This document shows, one piece after another, positions 51,324-60,629 of a stretch of DNA of 64,000 nt. Numbering within the stretch: position 1 is the stretch's first letter; each line of letters opens with the position of its first letter. Source of the stretch: Halorubrum sp. Hd13 (GTDB lineage: Archaea; Halobacteriota; Halobacteria; Halobacteriales; Haloferacaceae); contig NZ_NHOY01000037.1 in NCBI RefSeq assembly GCF_002252755.1, forward strand, positions 57,844 to 121,843. The letters run 5' to 3'. The position numbers and the translations under genes were made by a program. Below the pieces are notes generated by a model. It had not been told where the DNA came from and made no database searches. It saw only the letters and a program-made list of their open reading frames with translations.

Positions 51324-52178
51324 CTACGCCAGCGCGTCGGCGAGGACGGGGGCGACGCTGACGACGCTGCAGCCGCCCTCGATGGTGTCGCTGCCGACGA
51401 TCCGGTCGACGCCGGCGCCGCGGAGCTTCGTCACGGCGTTGGCGGCGAGCATCGGGTGGACGCAGGCGGCGAGCACCGCGCCCGCGCCGCGGTCGTTCAG
51501 CACGGCCACCGACTCGCTCATCGTCGACCCGGTGGCGACGATGTCGTCGACGACGACCACGTCCCGTGCCGAGACGGCGGCGTCCGACGGCGACACCGCG
51601 ACGGCGCCGGTCTCGCGGTCGCGGTGTTTCTCGAAGTAGTCGGTCTCGCCCGCGCCGTACGCGTCCCGGACCGTCTCGGCGATGCCGACCGCGCCCTCGT
51701 CCGGCGCGAGGAACAGCGGTTCGGTGAGGTCCGCCGGCAGGGGTCCCGCGAGGACGCCCGCCGCGTCGACCGTCTCCACGGGGACGTCGTAGAAGTCGGC
51801 GACGCCCGGCTCGTGGGGGTTGACGAGGACGACGCGGTCGGTGCCGGTGGAGACCGCCCGCGCCATCGCCCGCGCGGAGACGGGCTCGCCGTCGCCGAAC
51901 GACTGGTCCTGTCGCGCGTATCCCATGTACGGGACCACGGTCGTCACGCGCTCGGCGCCGGCCTCGCGGACGGCGTCCTGGAGCTGGAGCAGTTCGACCC
52001 ACGCCTCGTCGGAGTCGGTCGCGGCGACGACGACCGCCTCCTCGCCGTCGAAGTCGGGCACCGCCGCGAGCGTCTCGCCGTCCGGGAACCGGTCGTACGT
52101 CGGCGTCGCCAGCGGCCGGCCCGTCTCCTCCGCGAGCGCGGCCGCGAGCAGCTGTGAGCTGGATCCGGGAACGATCAT
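51324..52178 (-). CDS. prs: Ribose-phosphate pyrophosphokinase (PRPP synthetase)
   Basis: 284 residues. YDRFPDGETLAAVPDFDGEE, VVPYMGYARQDQSFGDGEPV, RVVLVNPHEPGVADFYDVP, HRDRETGAVAVSPSDAAVSA and VVVVDDIVATGSTMSESVAV (PRPP loop) are present. It makes PRPP from ribose-5-phosphate and ATP. The archaeal class III form of about 285 residues is typical. It converges with the acetyltransferase gene. Confidence 0.94.
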   Translation of the reverse strand: MIVPGSSSQLLAAALAEETGRPLATPTYDRFPDGETLAAVPDFDGEEAVVVAATDSDEAWVELLQLQDAVREAGAERVTTVVPYMGYARQDQSFGDGEPVSARAMARAVSTGTDRVVLVNPHEPGVADFYDVPVETVDAAGVLAGPLPADLTEPLFLAPDEGAVGIAETVRDAYGAGETDYFEKHRDRETGAVAVSPSDAAVSARDVVVVDDIVATGSTMSESVAVLNDRGAGAVLAACVHPMLAANAVTKLRGAGVDRIVGSDTIEGGCSVVSVAPVLADALA

Positions 52179-52310
52179 GGGCGTCCGTTCCCCAGACTCC
52201 GATAAACCAGTTTCCTTACTCCGGCGGGGACCGGACGCCGAGAGCCGCGGTCGCCGAACCGCCGCCGCGAGCCCCACGCGAGCGTGTGACGCACCGAGGT
52301 CACAGGGGCG

Positions 52311-52320
52311 GATATTTACG
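52311..52320 (+). promoter_or_regulatory. TATA-like box of the HVO_0476-type gene
   Basis: gatatttacg is centred about 28 bp upstream of the ATG at 52344. Confidence 0.4.
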
Positions 52321-52343
52321 CGAGCGGCGGATACGACGCCGTA

Positions 52344-52994
52344 ATGACCGAAACAGGAGACCGAGTCGGTCTCGCCTGCCCGTCGTGTTCGCCGGGCGAG
52401 GAGACCGTTCACGAAGTGTTGCGCCCCGGCGGGCAGGCGACCGTCCGCTGTACCGACTGCGACCACACCTATAAGACCGAAATTCCGGAAGAGGAGACAG
52501 TCGAACTGGACATCGTCGTCTCGCAGGACGGCGAGTCGTTCACCACCCGGATGGAGGTCCCCGCGGACACCTACGTCGGGACCGGCGAGGAGTTCGTCGT
52601 CGACACGCCCGACGCGCTGATGCAGGTCCGCGTCACCGGGATCGAGGTCGGCCCGGAACAGCGCGTCGAGGAGGCCGACATCGAGACCGTCGAGACGCTG
52701 TGGACCCGCGCGGTCGACAACGTCACCGTCCCGGTGACGCTGCACCCGAAGGACGGGAACGCCGACGAGACGCGCTCGGTACGGGTGAACGTCCCCGGCG
52801 ATTACGAGTTCACCGTCGCCGAGACCGTCGAGTTCGGCGACGAGGAGTTCGTCGTCGAGGGCGTCCAGATCCGCGAGGACGCACCCGAGTACCGCCACGA
52901 GAAGCTGGACCATGACGGGGACTTCGCCTACGCGAAGGACGTCAAGCGCGTGTACGGCCGCGACGAGAGTCTGACGGCGTGGTCGGCCTGGTAG
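52344..52994 (+). CDS. HVO_0476-family zinc-finger protein
   Basis: 216 residues. The N-terminal zinc ribbon has CPSCSPGEETVHEVL and VRCTDCDHTYKTEIPEEETV. A beta-rich middle follows (VSQDGESFTTRMEVPADTYV, MQVRVTGIEVGPEQRVEEAD, LWTRAVDNVTVPVTLHPKDG) and the end is FAYAKDVKRVYGRDE. This is a conserved archaeal family of unknown function; the ribbon suggests nucleic-acid or protein binding. The last codons fall in a degenerate tandem repeat. Confidence 0.85.
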   Translation: MTETGDRVGLACPSCSPGEETVHEVLRPGGQATVRCTDCDHTYKTEIPEEETVELDIVVSQDGESFTTRMEVPADTYVGTGEEFVVDTPDALMQVRVTGIEVGPEQRVEEADIETVETLWTRAVDNVTVPVTLHPKDGNADETRSVRVNVPGDYEFTVAETVEFGDEEFVVEGVQIREDAPEYRHEKLDHDGDFAYAKDVKRVYGRDESLTAWSAW

Positions 52995-53045
52995 GGGCCG
53001 ACGGCGTGGTCGGCCCGGTATGGCACGGCGGCGTGATCGGCTTGG
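52973..53045. repeat. Degenerate ~27-bp tandem repeat
   Basis: gacggcgtggtcggc-starting units at 52973, 53000 and, weaker, 53026. The first overlaps the end of the HVO_0476-type gene, the rest is untranslated. Confidence 0.7.
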
Positions 53046-53174
53046 AGGACGGTCGAGTGATCACCGCGGCCGCGGCGCTACGGAACCGGCGCTCCGAAAA
53101 AACGGTGGCACCGATGGGGGTGACCCACATCGAACACCGTCTGTGAGTACGACCGCGGCGTGGTCGGTGCGGCG

Positions 53175-53564
53175 TTAGATGACGCGGTTCTGCAGGTAGT
53201 CGAGGTGTTTCGCGTTGTAGACGATCTTGACCTCGTCGGTTGCCGGGCTCCCGATGCAGGTGAGACGGACGTCCTTGTCTTCGACCTCCTCGTCGGAGAG
53301 GATCTGCTGCATGTCCATCTCGATGTCGCCTTCCTTCACGATCGACGCGCAGTTCGCGCAGGCGCCGGCGCGGCACGAGAAGGGCCAGTCGTAGCCCTGG
53401 GCCTCGGCGGATTCGAGGATGTACTCGCCCTGATTCACGTCGAGGGTACCGTAGTCCTCTGCGTCGAGGTCGGCCTCGGCGGCCTCCTCGAAGAGGTTGT
53501 CATCGTCCATCGACCAGCCGTGGTCGTCGAGCACTTCGTAGTTGAGGTATTCTACTGTGGGCAT
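53175..53564 (-). CDS. fdx: [2Fe-2S] ferredoxin, halophilic plant-type
   Basis: 129 residues. The cluster ligands are in [20 protein letters not shown] (C-x4-C-x2-C) and RLTCIGSP (fourth Cys). The N-terminal acidic insertion ([20 protein letters not shown]) is the hyperacidic helical domain typical of Halobacterium and Haloarcula ferredoxins. It is the main electron carrier for 2-oxoacid oxidoreductases. Single-gene unit. Confidence 0.95.
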   Translation of the reverse strand: MPTVEYLNYEVLDDHGWSMDDDNLFEEAAEADLDAEDYGTLDVNQGEYILESAEAQGYDWPFSCRAGACANCASIVKEGDIEMDMQQILSDEEVEDKDVRLTCIGSPATDEVKIVYNAKHLDYLQNRVI

Positions 53565-53778
53565 CACCTGATGGTTGGATCCCCTCCTCATTAGGCTTTG
53601 CTGTTCCACGCCTCTCACCGATCGATCGACCGACTGATCGAGGCCGAACGAGGGGCGATTCGGGGCGAACGACGGCCGAACACGTTCGCCCGACCGCCGC
53701 GGCGAGCCTGACAGCTCGTTATTACGACTGATACCCCGTGGGTAACAGTAAATAGCGAACGGCGTCTACGGTGATTCG

Positions 53779-54648
53779 ATGGGAGAGTCCGTCGTCGCCG
53801 ACTTCGTCGGTCGCGTCCACGCCCCGGATGTCGAGAGCGACGAGCCGGTGACGGGGCGCGTGCTCCTGAGCGAGCGCCGGCTGGTGCTCGCGACGGACGG
53901 CGGCAAGACGACCGTCCCGCTCTCTGGGGTGTTCGACGTGGTCGTCGGGACGGTGCCCGGCGACCTCCAGTCGTTCTTCAGCGACAGCGTCACCCTCGCG
54001 TACGAGCGGCGAGGCGAGCGCCGCACCGCCCTCGTCGAGGGCAAGCCGGAGCATATGGACCGGTTCGTCCGCCTGCTGTTCAAGGCCCTCTTGCGCGACG
54101 TGACCGTCACCGTCCGGCACCCCGCAAAGGTGGGCGGGCGCGTCACGGACGCCTCGGACCACACGGCGTCGGTCGCCCTCACGCCCGGAGCGATCCGCTT
54201 CGTCGACTGCCCCGACCCGTTCGAGGTCGACCTCTCAGCCGTGATCGACTACGAGCGGACCGACCGGACGCTCGCGGGCGCGCAGCGCCCCGCGCTCGTG
54301 TTCCGCCACGCCCTCGACTCCGAGACGGTCACGTCGATCGCGACCGTCCCGAACGAGCGCACGCTGAACGTCCTCGGCCGGTACATCAAACTGGAGTACG
54401 ACGAGGCGATGGAGGACCTCGAATCGTTCGACCCGACGGAGGAGCAGCTGGAGATCCTCGTGTCGATCTACTCGGCCGGCGGCGAGGCGAACATCGCCGA
54501 CGTCGTCACGGGCGACGTCACGCAGACGTCGATGGTCCTCGACACGCTCCGCGACGAGGAGCTCGTCGTCGACGGCGAGTCGGGCGCGGCGCTCACGCGG
54601 AAGGGGCAGATGATCGTCACCTCGTACCTGGAGTCGGTCAACTCCTGA
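53779..54648 (+). CDS. cheF: CheF-family archaellum/chemotaxis adaptor
   Basis: 289 residues. VVADFVGRVHAPDVESDEPV, GRVLLSERRLVLATDGGKTT, VEGKPEHMDRFVRLLFKALL and a C-terminal winged-helix-like region (QLEILVSIYSAGGEANIADV, QTSMVLDTLRDEELVVDGES) match CheF (DUF439), which links CheY to the archaellum motor. No che or arl genes are nearby, so it is an orphan copy. It may instead be a paralogue with another role. Confidence 0.85.
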   Translation: MGESVVADFVGRVHAPDVESDEPVTGRVLLSERRLVLATDGGKTTVPLSGVFDVVVGTVPGDLQSFFSDSVTLAYERRGERRTALVEGKPEHMDRFVRLLFKALLRDVTVTVRHPAKVGGRVTDASDHTASVALTPGAIRFVDCPDPFEVDLSAVIDYERTDRTLAGAQRPALVFRHALDSETVTSIATVPNERTLNVLGRYIKLEYDEAMEDLESFDPTEEQLEILVSIYSAGGEANIADVVTGDVTQTSMVLDTLRDEELVVDGESGAALTRKGQMIVTSYLESVNS

Positions 54649-54727
54649 ACGGCGCCGTCTCGGCGGATCCGGGGCCGACAGCGCCGGTCGACCGAACGAT
54701 TTTGCGCCCGCGACCCGTACGACCGGT

Positions 54728-54904
54728 ATGGGATTTAAGACCGACTTCAGCAACGGTGTCATCTCGCTTCTCGTCAGCCTCGCCGTGACCGCCGCGGCCG
54801 CGCGTTCCGAGGAGAGCGACGAGTGGTCGACGGGGGAGCTGTTGGCCGCGGTCGGGATCGCCTCGTTCCTCTCGGGATACCTGACGAGCTACTTCGCCAA
54901 GTGA
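54728..54904 (+). CDS. Small two-helix membrane protein (58 aa)
   Basis: MGFKTDFSNGVISLLVSLAV TAAAARSEESDEWSTGELL and ...VGIASFLSGYLTSYFAK: two membrane helices with a short charged loop. The ATG at 54728 follows a tttgcgcccg-type box. Similar tiny haloarchaeal membrane proteins exist; function unknown. Confidence 0.65.
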   Translation: MGFKTDFSNGVISLLVSLAVTAAAARSEESDEWSTGELLAAVGIASFLSGYLTSYFAK

Positions 54905-54998
54905 GGCGGCCGGGGGCCGGCCGGCAGGAGGCCGACCGGAACCCGTTCGGCGGCGATCCGGGGGAAGTTTCATGCTGGTGCGGACGAAGGTAGTTCAC

Positions 54999-55904
54999 AT
55001 GCCAGACGACCGCCACGGGCGTCCGACGCGCCTCGACGCCGTGGCCCGCGAACGGGGCGTCGACGCGCCGGCGGGCGACCGCCGCGGTGTGACGTCGCGC
55101 GACGACGCGGGGCCGCGGACCGCGCGGGTGCCGGAGCCGCACGTCCACGACACCTTCTCTGTCGACGGAATCGACACGAAGCGACGCGAGGGGCTGTTGG
55201 AGGCCGTCCTGCTCGACCGCGACGGCGTCAGCGCCGCCTCGGCGACGAGGCGGAACGGGACCGTGGGGATCCACCACGACCCCGACGTCTCCCGCGAGGA
55301 GCTCAGAGACGCGCTGGAGGCCTGCGGGCTCGTCGTCGCGCCCGGCGACGCGGCGTTCGAGGTGCGACGCGCGGCGCAGTTCGCCTCCGCCCGCGTCGCC
55401 GTCGCCGTCCTCTTCGGGCTGATGGTGGCGACCCCCTACATCGCCGTCCTCTACCCCACCCGTATCGAGTGGCTGTTCTACGACCCGGTGACGGTCCAGT
55501 ACCTCCAGTCGATCCTCGACTCGCAGATGGCGACGCACTTCTTCGTCAACCTCGGCTCGCTGTCGGGGATCGCGTTCCTCGTGGCCTGCGGGCCGATCAT
55601 CAAGCGGTCCCTCGCCGCGGCGGCGGCGGGCGAGCTCACGAACGAGAGCGTGTTCGTGGCGGGCGTCACGGCCCTCTTCGGCTACAGCACGCTCGCGGCG
55701 TTCACCGCCTTCGAGGGCGCCGTCCACTACGACCTCGTCGCGTACGCGGTCGTCGGCGTCACCCTCTGGAACCACTTCGGCGTCGGCGAGACGACGCCCG
55801 ACACGGCTGGCGTCACGGAGCCGACCGCCGGCGGGAGCGGGACCGCCGACGCCCCGGCCGACGCCGATGAGGAACCGGTCGCGATGACCGACGGCGGTCG
55901 GTAG
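54999..55904 (+). CDS. Heavy-metal-domain-like membrane protein without CxxC
   Basis: 301 residues from the ATG at 54999. Residues of about 48-118 look like an HMA ferredoxin-like fold (HDTFSVDGIDTKRREGLLEA, VSAASATRRNGTVGIHHDPD, REELRDALEACGLVV), but the metal-binding CxxC is replaced by ID/TK. Four or five membrane helices follow (about 130-265), with no P-type ATPase domains, then an acidic tail. It resembles the front of a copper ATPase reduced to a membrane protein, so a sensor or degenerate transporter is possible. Role unknown. Confidence 0.65.
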   Translation: MPDDRHGRPTRLDAVARERGVDAPAGDRRGVTSRDDAGPRTARVPEPHVHDTFSVDGIDTKRREGLLEAVLLDRDGVSAASATRRNGTVGIHHDPDVSREELRDALEACGLVVAPGDAAFEVRRAAQFASARVAVAVLFGLMVATPYIAVLYPTRIEWLFYDPVTVQYLQSILDSQMATHFFVNLGSLSGIAFLVACGPIIKRSLAAAAAGELTNESVFVAGVTALFGYSTLAAFTAFEGAVHYDLVAYAVVGVTLWNHFGVGETTPDTAGVTEPTAGGSGTADAPADADEEPVAMTDGGR

Positions 55905-55968
55905 TCGCCGACGGCCACTTCGCGCGAATCTTTTTAAACGGCAGCACCGGTTCGGACGCGCCAAGCGC

Positions 55969-56850
55969 TCAGTACGCCGCCTCGTCGAGCGGCTCGACCC
56001 CTTCGATCGTCACCTCGTCGCCGACCGCGACGGTCGATCCCCACCGCTCCTCCGGAACGACGGTGTTCACCATCAGCCGGAAGTCGTGGTCGAGCCGGTC
56101 GCTCTCGGTCCAGTCCGGGAGCGTCGCTCGCCGGTTCTGGATAAACGTCTCGCGGAAGCCGTCGATCTCCTCGCCGGTGTCCGGGTTCCGAGACGGCACG
56201 ACGCAGCGCTGGCAGGGGTTGACGCCGAGCAGTTCGGCGTCGCCGGCCGCGAACCGGACCGCCTCTCCCCGGTCGGCGAAGAGCCGGTCCTCCCAGAAGG
56301 CGGGGCAGTCGTCGACGACCACGCTCGGACGGAGCCGGCGGCGCATCTCCGTCGCGTCGGCGACCCCGTCGAACCAGCCCGCGACGGTCTCGAGGGTCGC
56401 GCGCGAGATGACCGTCGGGCCGCGCGCGGCGCGGTCGTCCGGGAACCCGCCGTCGGGCTCGCGCACGAGGTCGACGGCGTAGCCGAGGTAGTCGCCGACC
56501 CACGCCGCCAGCGCGTCGCCCTCGTCGGGGAGGGCGAAGGTCCGCTCGTCCGCGTCGACCCCCGTCTCGGGGCGCGCCGGCCGCGAGAGGGTCACCGCCG
56601 TCGGCGTCGCGTCAGCGGGGCCGGCGAGTTCGTAGCTCGCGCGGAGCCCGTGGACCGCGGGCTCGCTCTTTCCGTTGACGTACCCGCCGTTCCCGCCCAC
56701 GGAGGCCTCGTGGGGGTCGACGCCGGCCTCGACGAGCGCGTACGTGCGGTCCCCGCGGAGCGCGCCCGCCGGTCCGAGCTCGGCCCGGTCGAGGGCGACG
56801 CCGTCGTTCGATTTCAGCGGATAGGCGACGAGGTCCGCGATGCGTGCCAT
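55969..56850 (-). CDS. MOSC-domain protein (mARC/YcbX-like)
   Basis: 293 residues. The N-terminal beta-barrel is ARIADLVAYPLKSNDGVALD with GALRGDRTYALVEA. The MOSC part has DDCPAFWEDRLFADRGEAVR, GVNPCQRCVVPSRNPDTGEE (C-Q-R-C with the conserved Cys) and FRLMVNTVVPEERWGSTVAV. Such proteins bind molybdopterin and reduce N-hydroxylated compounds, linking to the two MoeA genes in this window. Physiological substrate unknown. Confidence 0.88.
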   Translation of the reverse strand: MARIADLVAYPLKSNDGVALDRAELGPAGALRGDRTYALVEAGVDPHEASVGGNGGYVNGKSEPAVHGLRASYELAGPADATPTAVTLSRPARPETGVDADERTFALPDEGDALAAWVGDYLGYAVDLVREPDGGFPDDRAARGPTVISRATLETVAGWFDGVADATEMRRRLRPSVVVDDCPAFWEDRLFADRGEAVRFAAGDAELLGVNPCQRCVVPSRNPDTGEEIDGFRETFIQNRRATLPDWTESDRLDHDFRLMVNTVVPEERWGSTVAVGDEVTIEGVEPLDEAAY

Positions 56851-56922
56851 GCCCCGGGTTCGGCGGCGGCGCACAAAAGCGATCGGCGGAACGCATACGT
56901 GGGTCCGGGGGGATCGTCGGCC

Positions 56923-57378
56923 GTGTCCCCGAGCCTCCCGTCGCTTCCGACCGCGGAGGCGGCCCTCTTCGGTGCGGTCGTTCCGGCCGGCCTCTTCCGC
57001 GTGATATCGATCCTTGACGCCGGCGTCCGCACCGCCGCGAGCGACGCGCTCGTCGCCGCGTGGCTCCTCGTCGTGGCTGCCGGAACCGCGGCGCTCGCGA
57101 CGTGTCGCGGTCACCCGATCGGGGCGCTGGTCTCCGGCGCTATCGGCGGCGTCGTCGCGGGGTTCGCCGCGTTTGCCGTCCTCATCGGTTGGGGAATCGT
57201 CGCGTTCGCGCTCCCGCTGATGTCGGTTCTCGCCGTCGTCGCTGGCGCGTGGACGAGCTACGAGGTGCGTCGGGCGCGGGGAGTCGCGACCGAGCCGGCA
57301 CGCGGCACGTGGCGGTCCCGGCTCGCGGGTATCGCGGCCGCGGCGCTCGTCGGGTTAGGCGTCTTGATCGCCGCCTGA
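56923..57378 (+). CDS. Small polytopic membrane protein
   Basis: 151 residues from a GTG at 56923. About four helices (LFGAVVPAGLFRVISILDAG, ALVAAWLLVVAAGTAALATC, GALVSGAIGGVVAGFAAFAV, VAFALPLMSVLAVVAGAWTS) and a final hydrophobic tail. No family recognised. Convergent with the proteasome gene. Confidence 0.6.
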   Translation: MSPSLPSLPTAEAALFGAVVPAGLFRVISILDAGVRTAASDALVAAWLLVVAAGTAALATCRGHPIGALVSGAIGGVVAGFAAFAVLIGWGIVAFALPLMSVLAVVAGAWTSYEVRRARGVATEPARGTWRSRLAGIAAAALVGLGVLIAA

Positions 57379-57435
57379 GCGGCGCGGGCCGTGGGACAAA
57401 AAATAGCGAGTGAGCCGCCGAGCGACGGACGCGAC

Positions 57436-58212
57436 TTACTCCTCGTCGTCCGCGTCGGCCTCGTCGTCGTCGGCCTCGTCCGTCTCTTCGTCGCCGATTC
57501 CGGCCGCCTCGAACGCCTCGGCGACCTCGTCGCCGGGGACGGTCCGGTAGCCCTCCTCGTCGGTGATCGTCGCGACGGCGACGTCGCTCGGCTCGAACTC
57601 GTCCTCGTGGGCCGCGAGCGCGGCGAGGCCCAGTTCGATACCGGCGGAGAGCGAGAGGTCGTCGGTCCACTCCTCCTCGAGGTGGCCCTGGATGTCCTGT
57701 CGGCCGCCGCCGATGACGGTCGCCTTCCACTCGTTCGGGGTGCCGGAGGGGTCGGCGGCGAAGAGGCGCGGCTCGCCGTTCTCGATCCCGCCGATGAGGA
57801 GCGCGGCGCCGTACGGCCGGGTGCCGCCGCGCTGGGTGTTCTCCTGGATGTGGTCGGTGACGAACTTCGTCAGCGTCTCGACGCCGACGGGCTCGCCGTA
57901 GCGCAGGCGGTTCCCCTGCGACTGCCGACGCGCGAGGTCGATCAGCTGGCGGGCGTCGGCGACGTGGCCCGCGCTCGCGGTGCCGAGGTGGTCGTCGAGC
58001 TTGTGGAGCTTCTCGATGCTCTCGGCCTCCATCAGCGTCGAGGAGGCCCGGGACATCGCGACGAACACGACGCCCTCCGCGGTGCGGATCCCGACGCTCG
58101 GCGCGCCGCGCGAGACGGCCTCGCGGGCGTACTCGACCTGGTAGATGCGCCCGTCGGGCGAGAACAGCGACGTGCCGCGGTCGTACGCCTGCTGGTCGTT
58201 GCCGCCCATCAT
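57436..58212 (-). CDS. psmA: Proteasome alpha subunit
   Basis: 258 residues. DRGTSLFSPDGRIYQVEYAR EAVSRG is the alpha-subunit N-terminal helix; GVVFVAMSRASSTLMEAESI, HVADARQLIDLARRQSQGNR, RPYGAALLIGGIENGEPRLF and AADPSGTPNEWKATVIGGGR are family blocks. It forms the outer ring and gate of the 20S core and is not catalytic. The C-terminal tail is long and acidic (DDDEADADDEE). The beta subunit is not here. Confidence 0.96.
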   Translation of the reverse strand: MMGGNDQQAYDRGTSLFSPDGRIYQVEYAREAVSRGAPSVGIRTAEGVVFVAMSRASSTLMEAESIEKLHKLDDHLGTASAGHVADARQLIDLARRQSQGNRLRYGEPVGVETLTKFVTDHIQENTQRGGTRPYGAALLIGGIENGEPRLFAADPSGTPNEWKATVIGGGRQDIQGHLEEEWTDDLSLSAGIELGLAALAAHEDEFEPSDVAVATITDEEGYRTVPGDEVAEAFEAAGIGDEETDEADDDEADADDEE

Positions 58213-58477
58213 CGCCGATCACCCGCTCTCGCGGTGTCGCCTTGGCTCATTACCCGTTATTACGCCGGACGGTTGAAAAAGCATCCGTAACCGGTACGTC
58301 CCGGCCGCGACCCGGGTCCCTTTACGCGTTGGCGGCCGACGGGGGCGGCCGACCGTCGCCCGCCGCGACGCCCGCGGCCCGTCGGCGCGTTCGCCGCCCC
58401 CGACCTCCGTCGCGCTCGCCGGTCGCGACCCCCGCCTACGACGGATATATGCCGATCGGCCCCCTAACAGGGTCGAC

Positions 58478-59902
58478 TTGAATCCCACACGAACGACAGC
58501 CGTGCTAGTGGCCCTCCTCGCGCTGTCGGCGGCCGTCGGCGGGGCCGCGGCGGTGCCCGATGCCCGGATAGCGATCGACGGCGTCGAGGCGAGCTCGACG
58601 GAGCCCGTCGTCGGCGAGCGCACGACCCTGAACGTCACCCTCTCGAACTCCGGCGGGAGCCCCGAGGCCGCCGACGTGCGGAGCGTCAGACTCCTCGACG
58701 CGGACGCCGATGAGGACGCGGCGCCGCTGGACGAGGCGACCGCGGTCGGCGCTCTCTCGCCCGGCGACTCCCTCGACGTGAGGCTGTGGACGCGGTTCGA
58801 CGAGCCCGGCGAGCGCCGCCTCACCGTCGAGGTCGTCGCGGAGGACGAGGCGGCCGACGACGAGGACGAGGGCGACGCCGTCACGGTGACGCGCGACGTC
58901 GTCGTCGACGTCCAGCCGGCCGAGGTGACGCTCGACCTCCGCACTCGCGGCCTCGCTCCGGAGGACCTCCAGAGCGACGACGAGAGCGAGAACGCCGGCG
59001 GGATCGACGTCGGCGGCATCGAGGGCATCTTCGGCGGCGGTGGCGGCGGGCTCGACACTGGCGAGGACGCCGAACAAGCCGTGCAGTCGGCCGATTCCCC
59101 GGTCGCGGTGACCGTGGTTAACACGGGGACCACGACCGCGGACCGCGTGAGCCTGACCGCGGTCGGCGAGCCGGTCGCGGGCGGCGACGGCGGCGGCGAG
59201 GACACGGTCGACGGCGGCGGCGAGGACACGGTCGACGGCGACGGCGAGGCCGACGGCGGGGGCTTCGAGGCCGGCCCGTACGTCGTCGAGGACGTCGCGC
59301 CCGGCGAGGAGCGGCGCGTCGTCGTCGACCTCGGACCGCTCGACCGGCGCTCGGCGGTGACGTTCACGGCGGCGTTCCGGTCGGAGCTCGACGCGCAGGC
59401 CGGCGCCGGCGCGGAGCGGACCGCGACGTCGACGCTCCGATACCCGGCGCACGACGGGGCGCCGACGATCACCGACGCGGCGGTCGAGACGACCGAGGAC
59501 GGCGCGGTCGTGATCGACGCGAACCTCGGTAACGCGGGCGGCGGCGAGCTGGAGGGCGTCGTCGTCTCCGTCGGCGAGGCGCCGGGCGTCGCGCCGACCC
59601 CCGCCGGCGGGGAGTACTTCGTCGGCGCGGTCGGCGCCGGCGACTTCGTCGCCTTCGACCTGCGCACGACCGCGAACGCGTCGGTCGCCGACGAGGTGCC
59701 GATCCGGATCGCGTACACCGAGCGCGGCGTGCGGTACGTCGAGACCGACACGGTGGCGCTCCCCGACGCGGACGGGAACGCCGACGGCGGCTCCGGCCCG
59801 GTCGGGACGCTCGGCTCCGCGGGGGCGCTCGGGGCGGTCGGCCTCGCCGGCGTCGCCGGGCTCGCCGTCGCGGGCGTCGTCGTCCGTCGCCGCGATGTAT
59901 AG
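58478..59902 (+). CDS. Secreted CARDB/COG1361-like S-layer-type protein with C-terminal anchor
   Basis: 474 residues. The likely start is a TTG at 58478, about 33 bp after ggatatatgc; an in-frame GTG at 58502 is the alternative. A Sec signal (AVLVALLALSAAVGGAAA) precedes beta-sandwich repeats (TTLNVTLSNSGGSPEAADVR, SPVAVTVVNTGTTTADRVSL, DGAVVIDANLGNAGGGELEG) with Gly/Asp linkers, then a C-terminal helix AVGLAGVAGLAVAGVVVRRR. It overlaps the ABC ATPase gene by 8 bp, suggesting it is the extracytoplasmic partner of that exporter. Confidence 0.8.
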   Translation: MNPTRTTAVLVALLALSAAVGGAAAVPDARIAIDGVEASSTEPVVGERTTLNVTLSNSGGSPEAADVRSVRLLDADADEDAAPLDEATAVGALSPGDSLDVRLWTRFDEPGERRLTVEVVAEDEAADDEDEGDAVTVTRDVVVDVQPAEVTLDLRTRGLAPEDLQSDDESENAGGIDVGGIEGIFGGGGGGLDTGEDAEQAVQSADSPVAVTVVNTGTTTADRVSLTAVGEPVAGGDGGGEDTVDGGGEDTVDGDGEADGGGFEAGPYVVEDVAPGEERRVVVDLGPLDRRSAVTFTAAFRSELDAQAGAGAERTATSTLRYPAHDGAPTITDAAVETTEDGAVVIDANLGNAGGGELEGVVVSVGEAPGVAPTPAGGEYFVGAVGAGDFVAFDLRTTANASVADEVPIRIAYTERGVRYVETDTVALPDADGNADGGSGPVGTLGSAGALGAVGLAGVAGLAVAGVVVRRRDV

Positions 59903-60629
59903 CGTCGAACTGCGCGGCGTGACGAAGCGGTACCCCGGCGGGGGCGCGGAGCCGGTGGTCGCGCTCGACGACGTCGGCTTCGCGGTCGAGCCGGGCGAGT
60001 TCGTCGCGGTCGTCGGGCCGAGCGGCTCCGGGAAGTCGACGCTGCTCAACGTCCTCGGACTGCTCGACGACCCGACGGCGGGACAGCGACTCCTCGACGG
60101 GACCGACGTGACCGACCTCTCGGTCGCCGAACGCACGGCGGCGCGGAAGCGGTCGATCGGGTTCGTCTTCCAGGACTTCCACCTGCTGCCGACGCTGACG
60201 GCGGTCGAGAACGTCGCGCTCCCGACCGCGTTCGACCCCGGCGACGCGAGCGACCGGGCCGCCGACCTGCTCACCCGGTTCGGGCTGGGCGACAGGCTGG
60301 ACCACGAGCCCTCGGAGCTGTCCGGGGGACAGAAGCAGCGGGTCGCCATCGCCCGCTCGCTGATCAACGAGCCGGCGGTGCTGCTCGCCGACGAGCCGAC
60401 GGGCAACCTCGACACGGAGACGGGCGAGTCGATCCTCGCCGAGTTCGAGCGGGTGAAAGAGGAGGGCGTGGCGGTCGTCGCCGTGACGCACGACCCGCTC
60501 GTCAAGGAGTACGCGGACAGAGTCGTGGAGCTCACCGACGGCGTCCTCGTCGGCGGCGTTCCGGCGGGCGACGAGACCCCACCAGAGACGGCTCGCGGCG
60601 CCGAGGCGGCGGCCGCGGGGGACCGATGA
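59895..60629 (+). CDS. ABC transporter ATP-binding protein (MacB/LolD type)
   Basis: 244 residues. Walker A VVGPSGSGKSTLLNVLGLLD, Q-loop GFVFQDFHLLPTLTAVENVA, signature ELSGGQKQRVAIARSLINEP, Walker B AVLLADEPTGNLDTETGESI and the H-loop VTHDP are complete. The sequence is closest in style to MacB/LolD/FtsE ATPases that work with FtsX-like permeases rather than importers. The middle of a three-gene overlapping operon. Confidence 0.94.
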   Translation: MYSVELRGVTKRYPGGGAEPVVALDDVGFAVEPGEFVAVVGPSGSGKSTLLNVLGLLDDPTAGQRLLDGTDVTDLSVAERTAARKRSIGFVFQDFHLLPTLTAVENVALPTAFDPGDASDRAADLLTRFGLGDRLDHEPSELSGGQKQRVAIARSLINEPAVLLADEPTGNLDTETGESILAEFERVKEEGVAVVAVTHDPLVKEYADRVVELTDGVLVGGVPAGDETPPETARGAEAAAAGDR

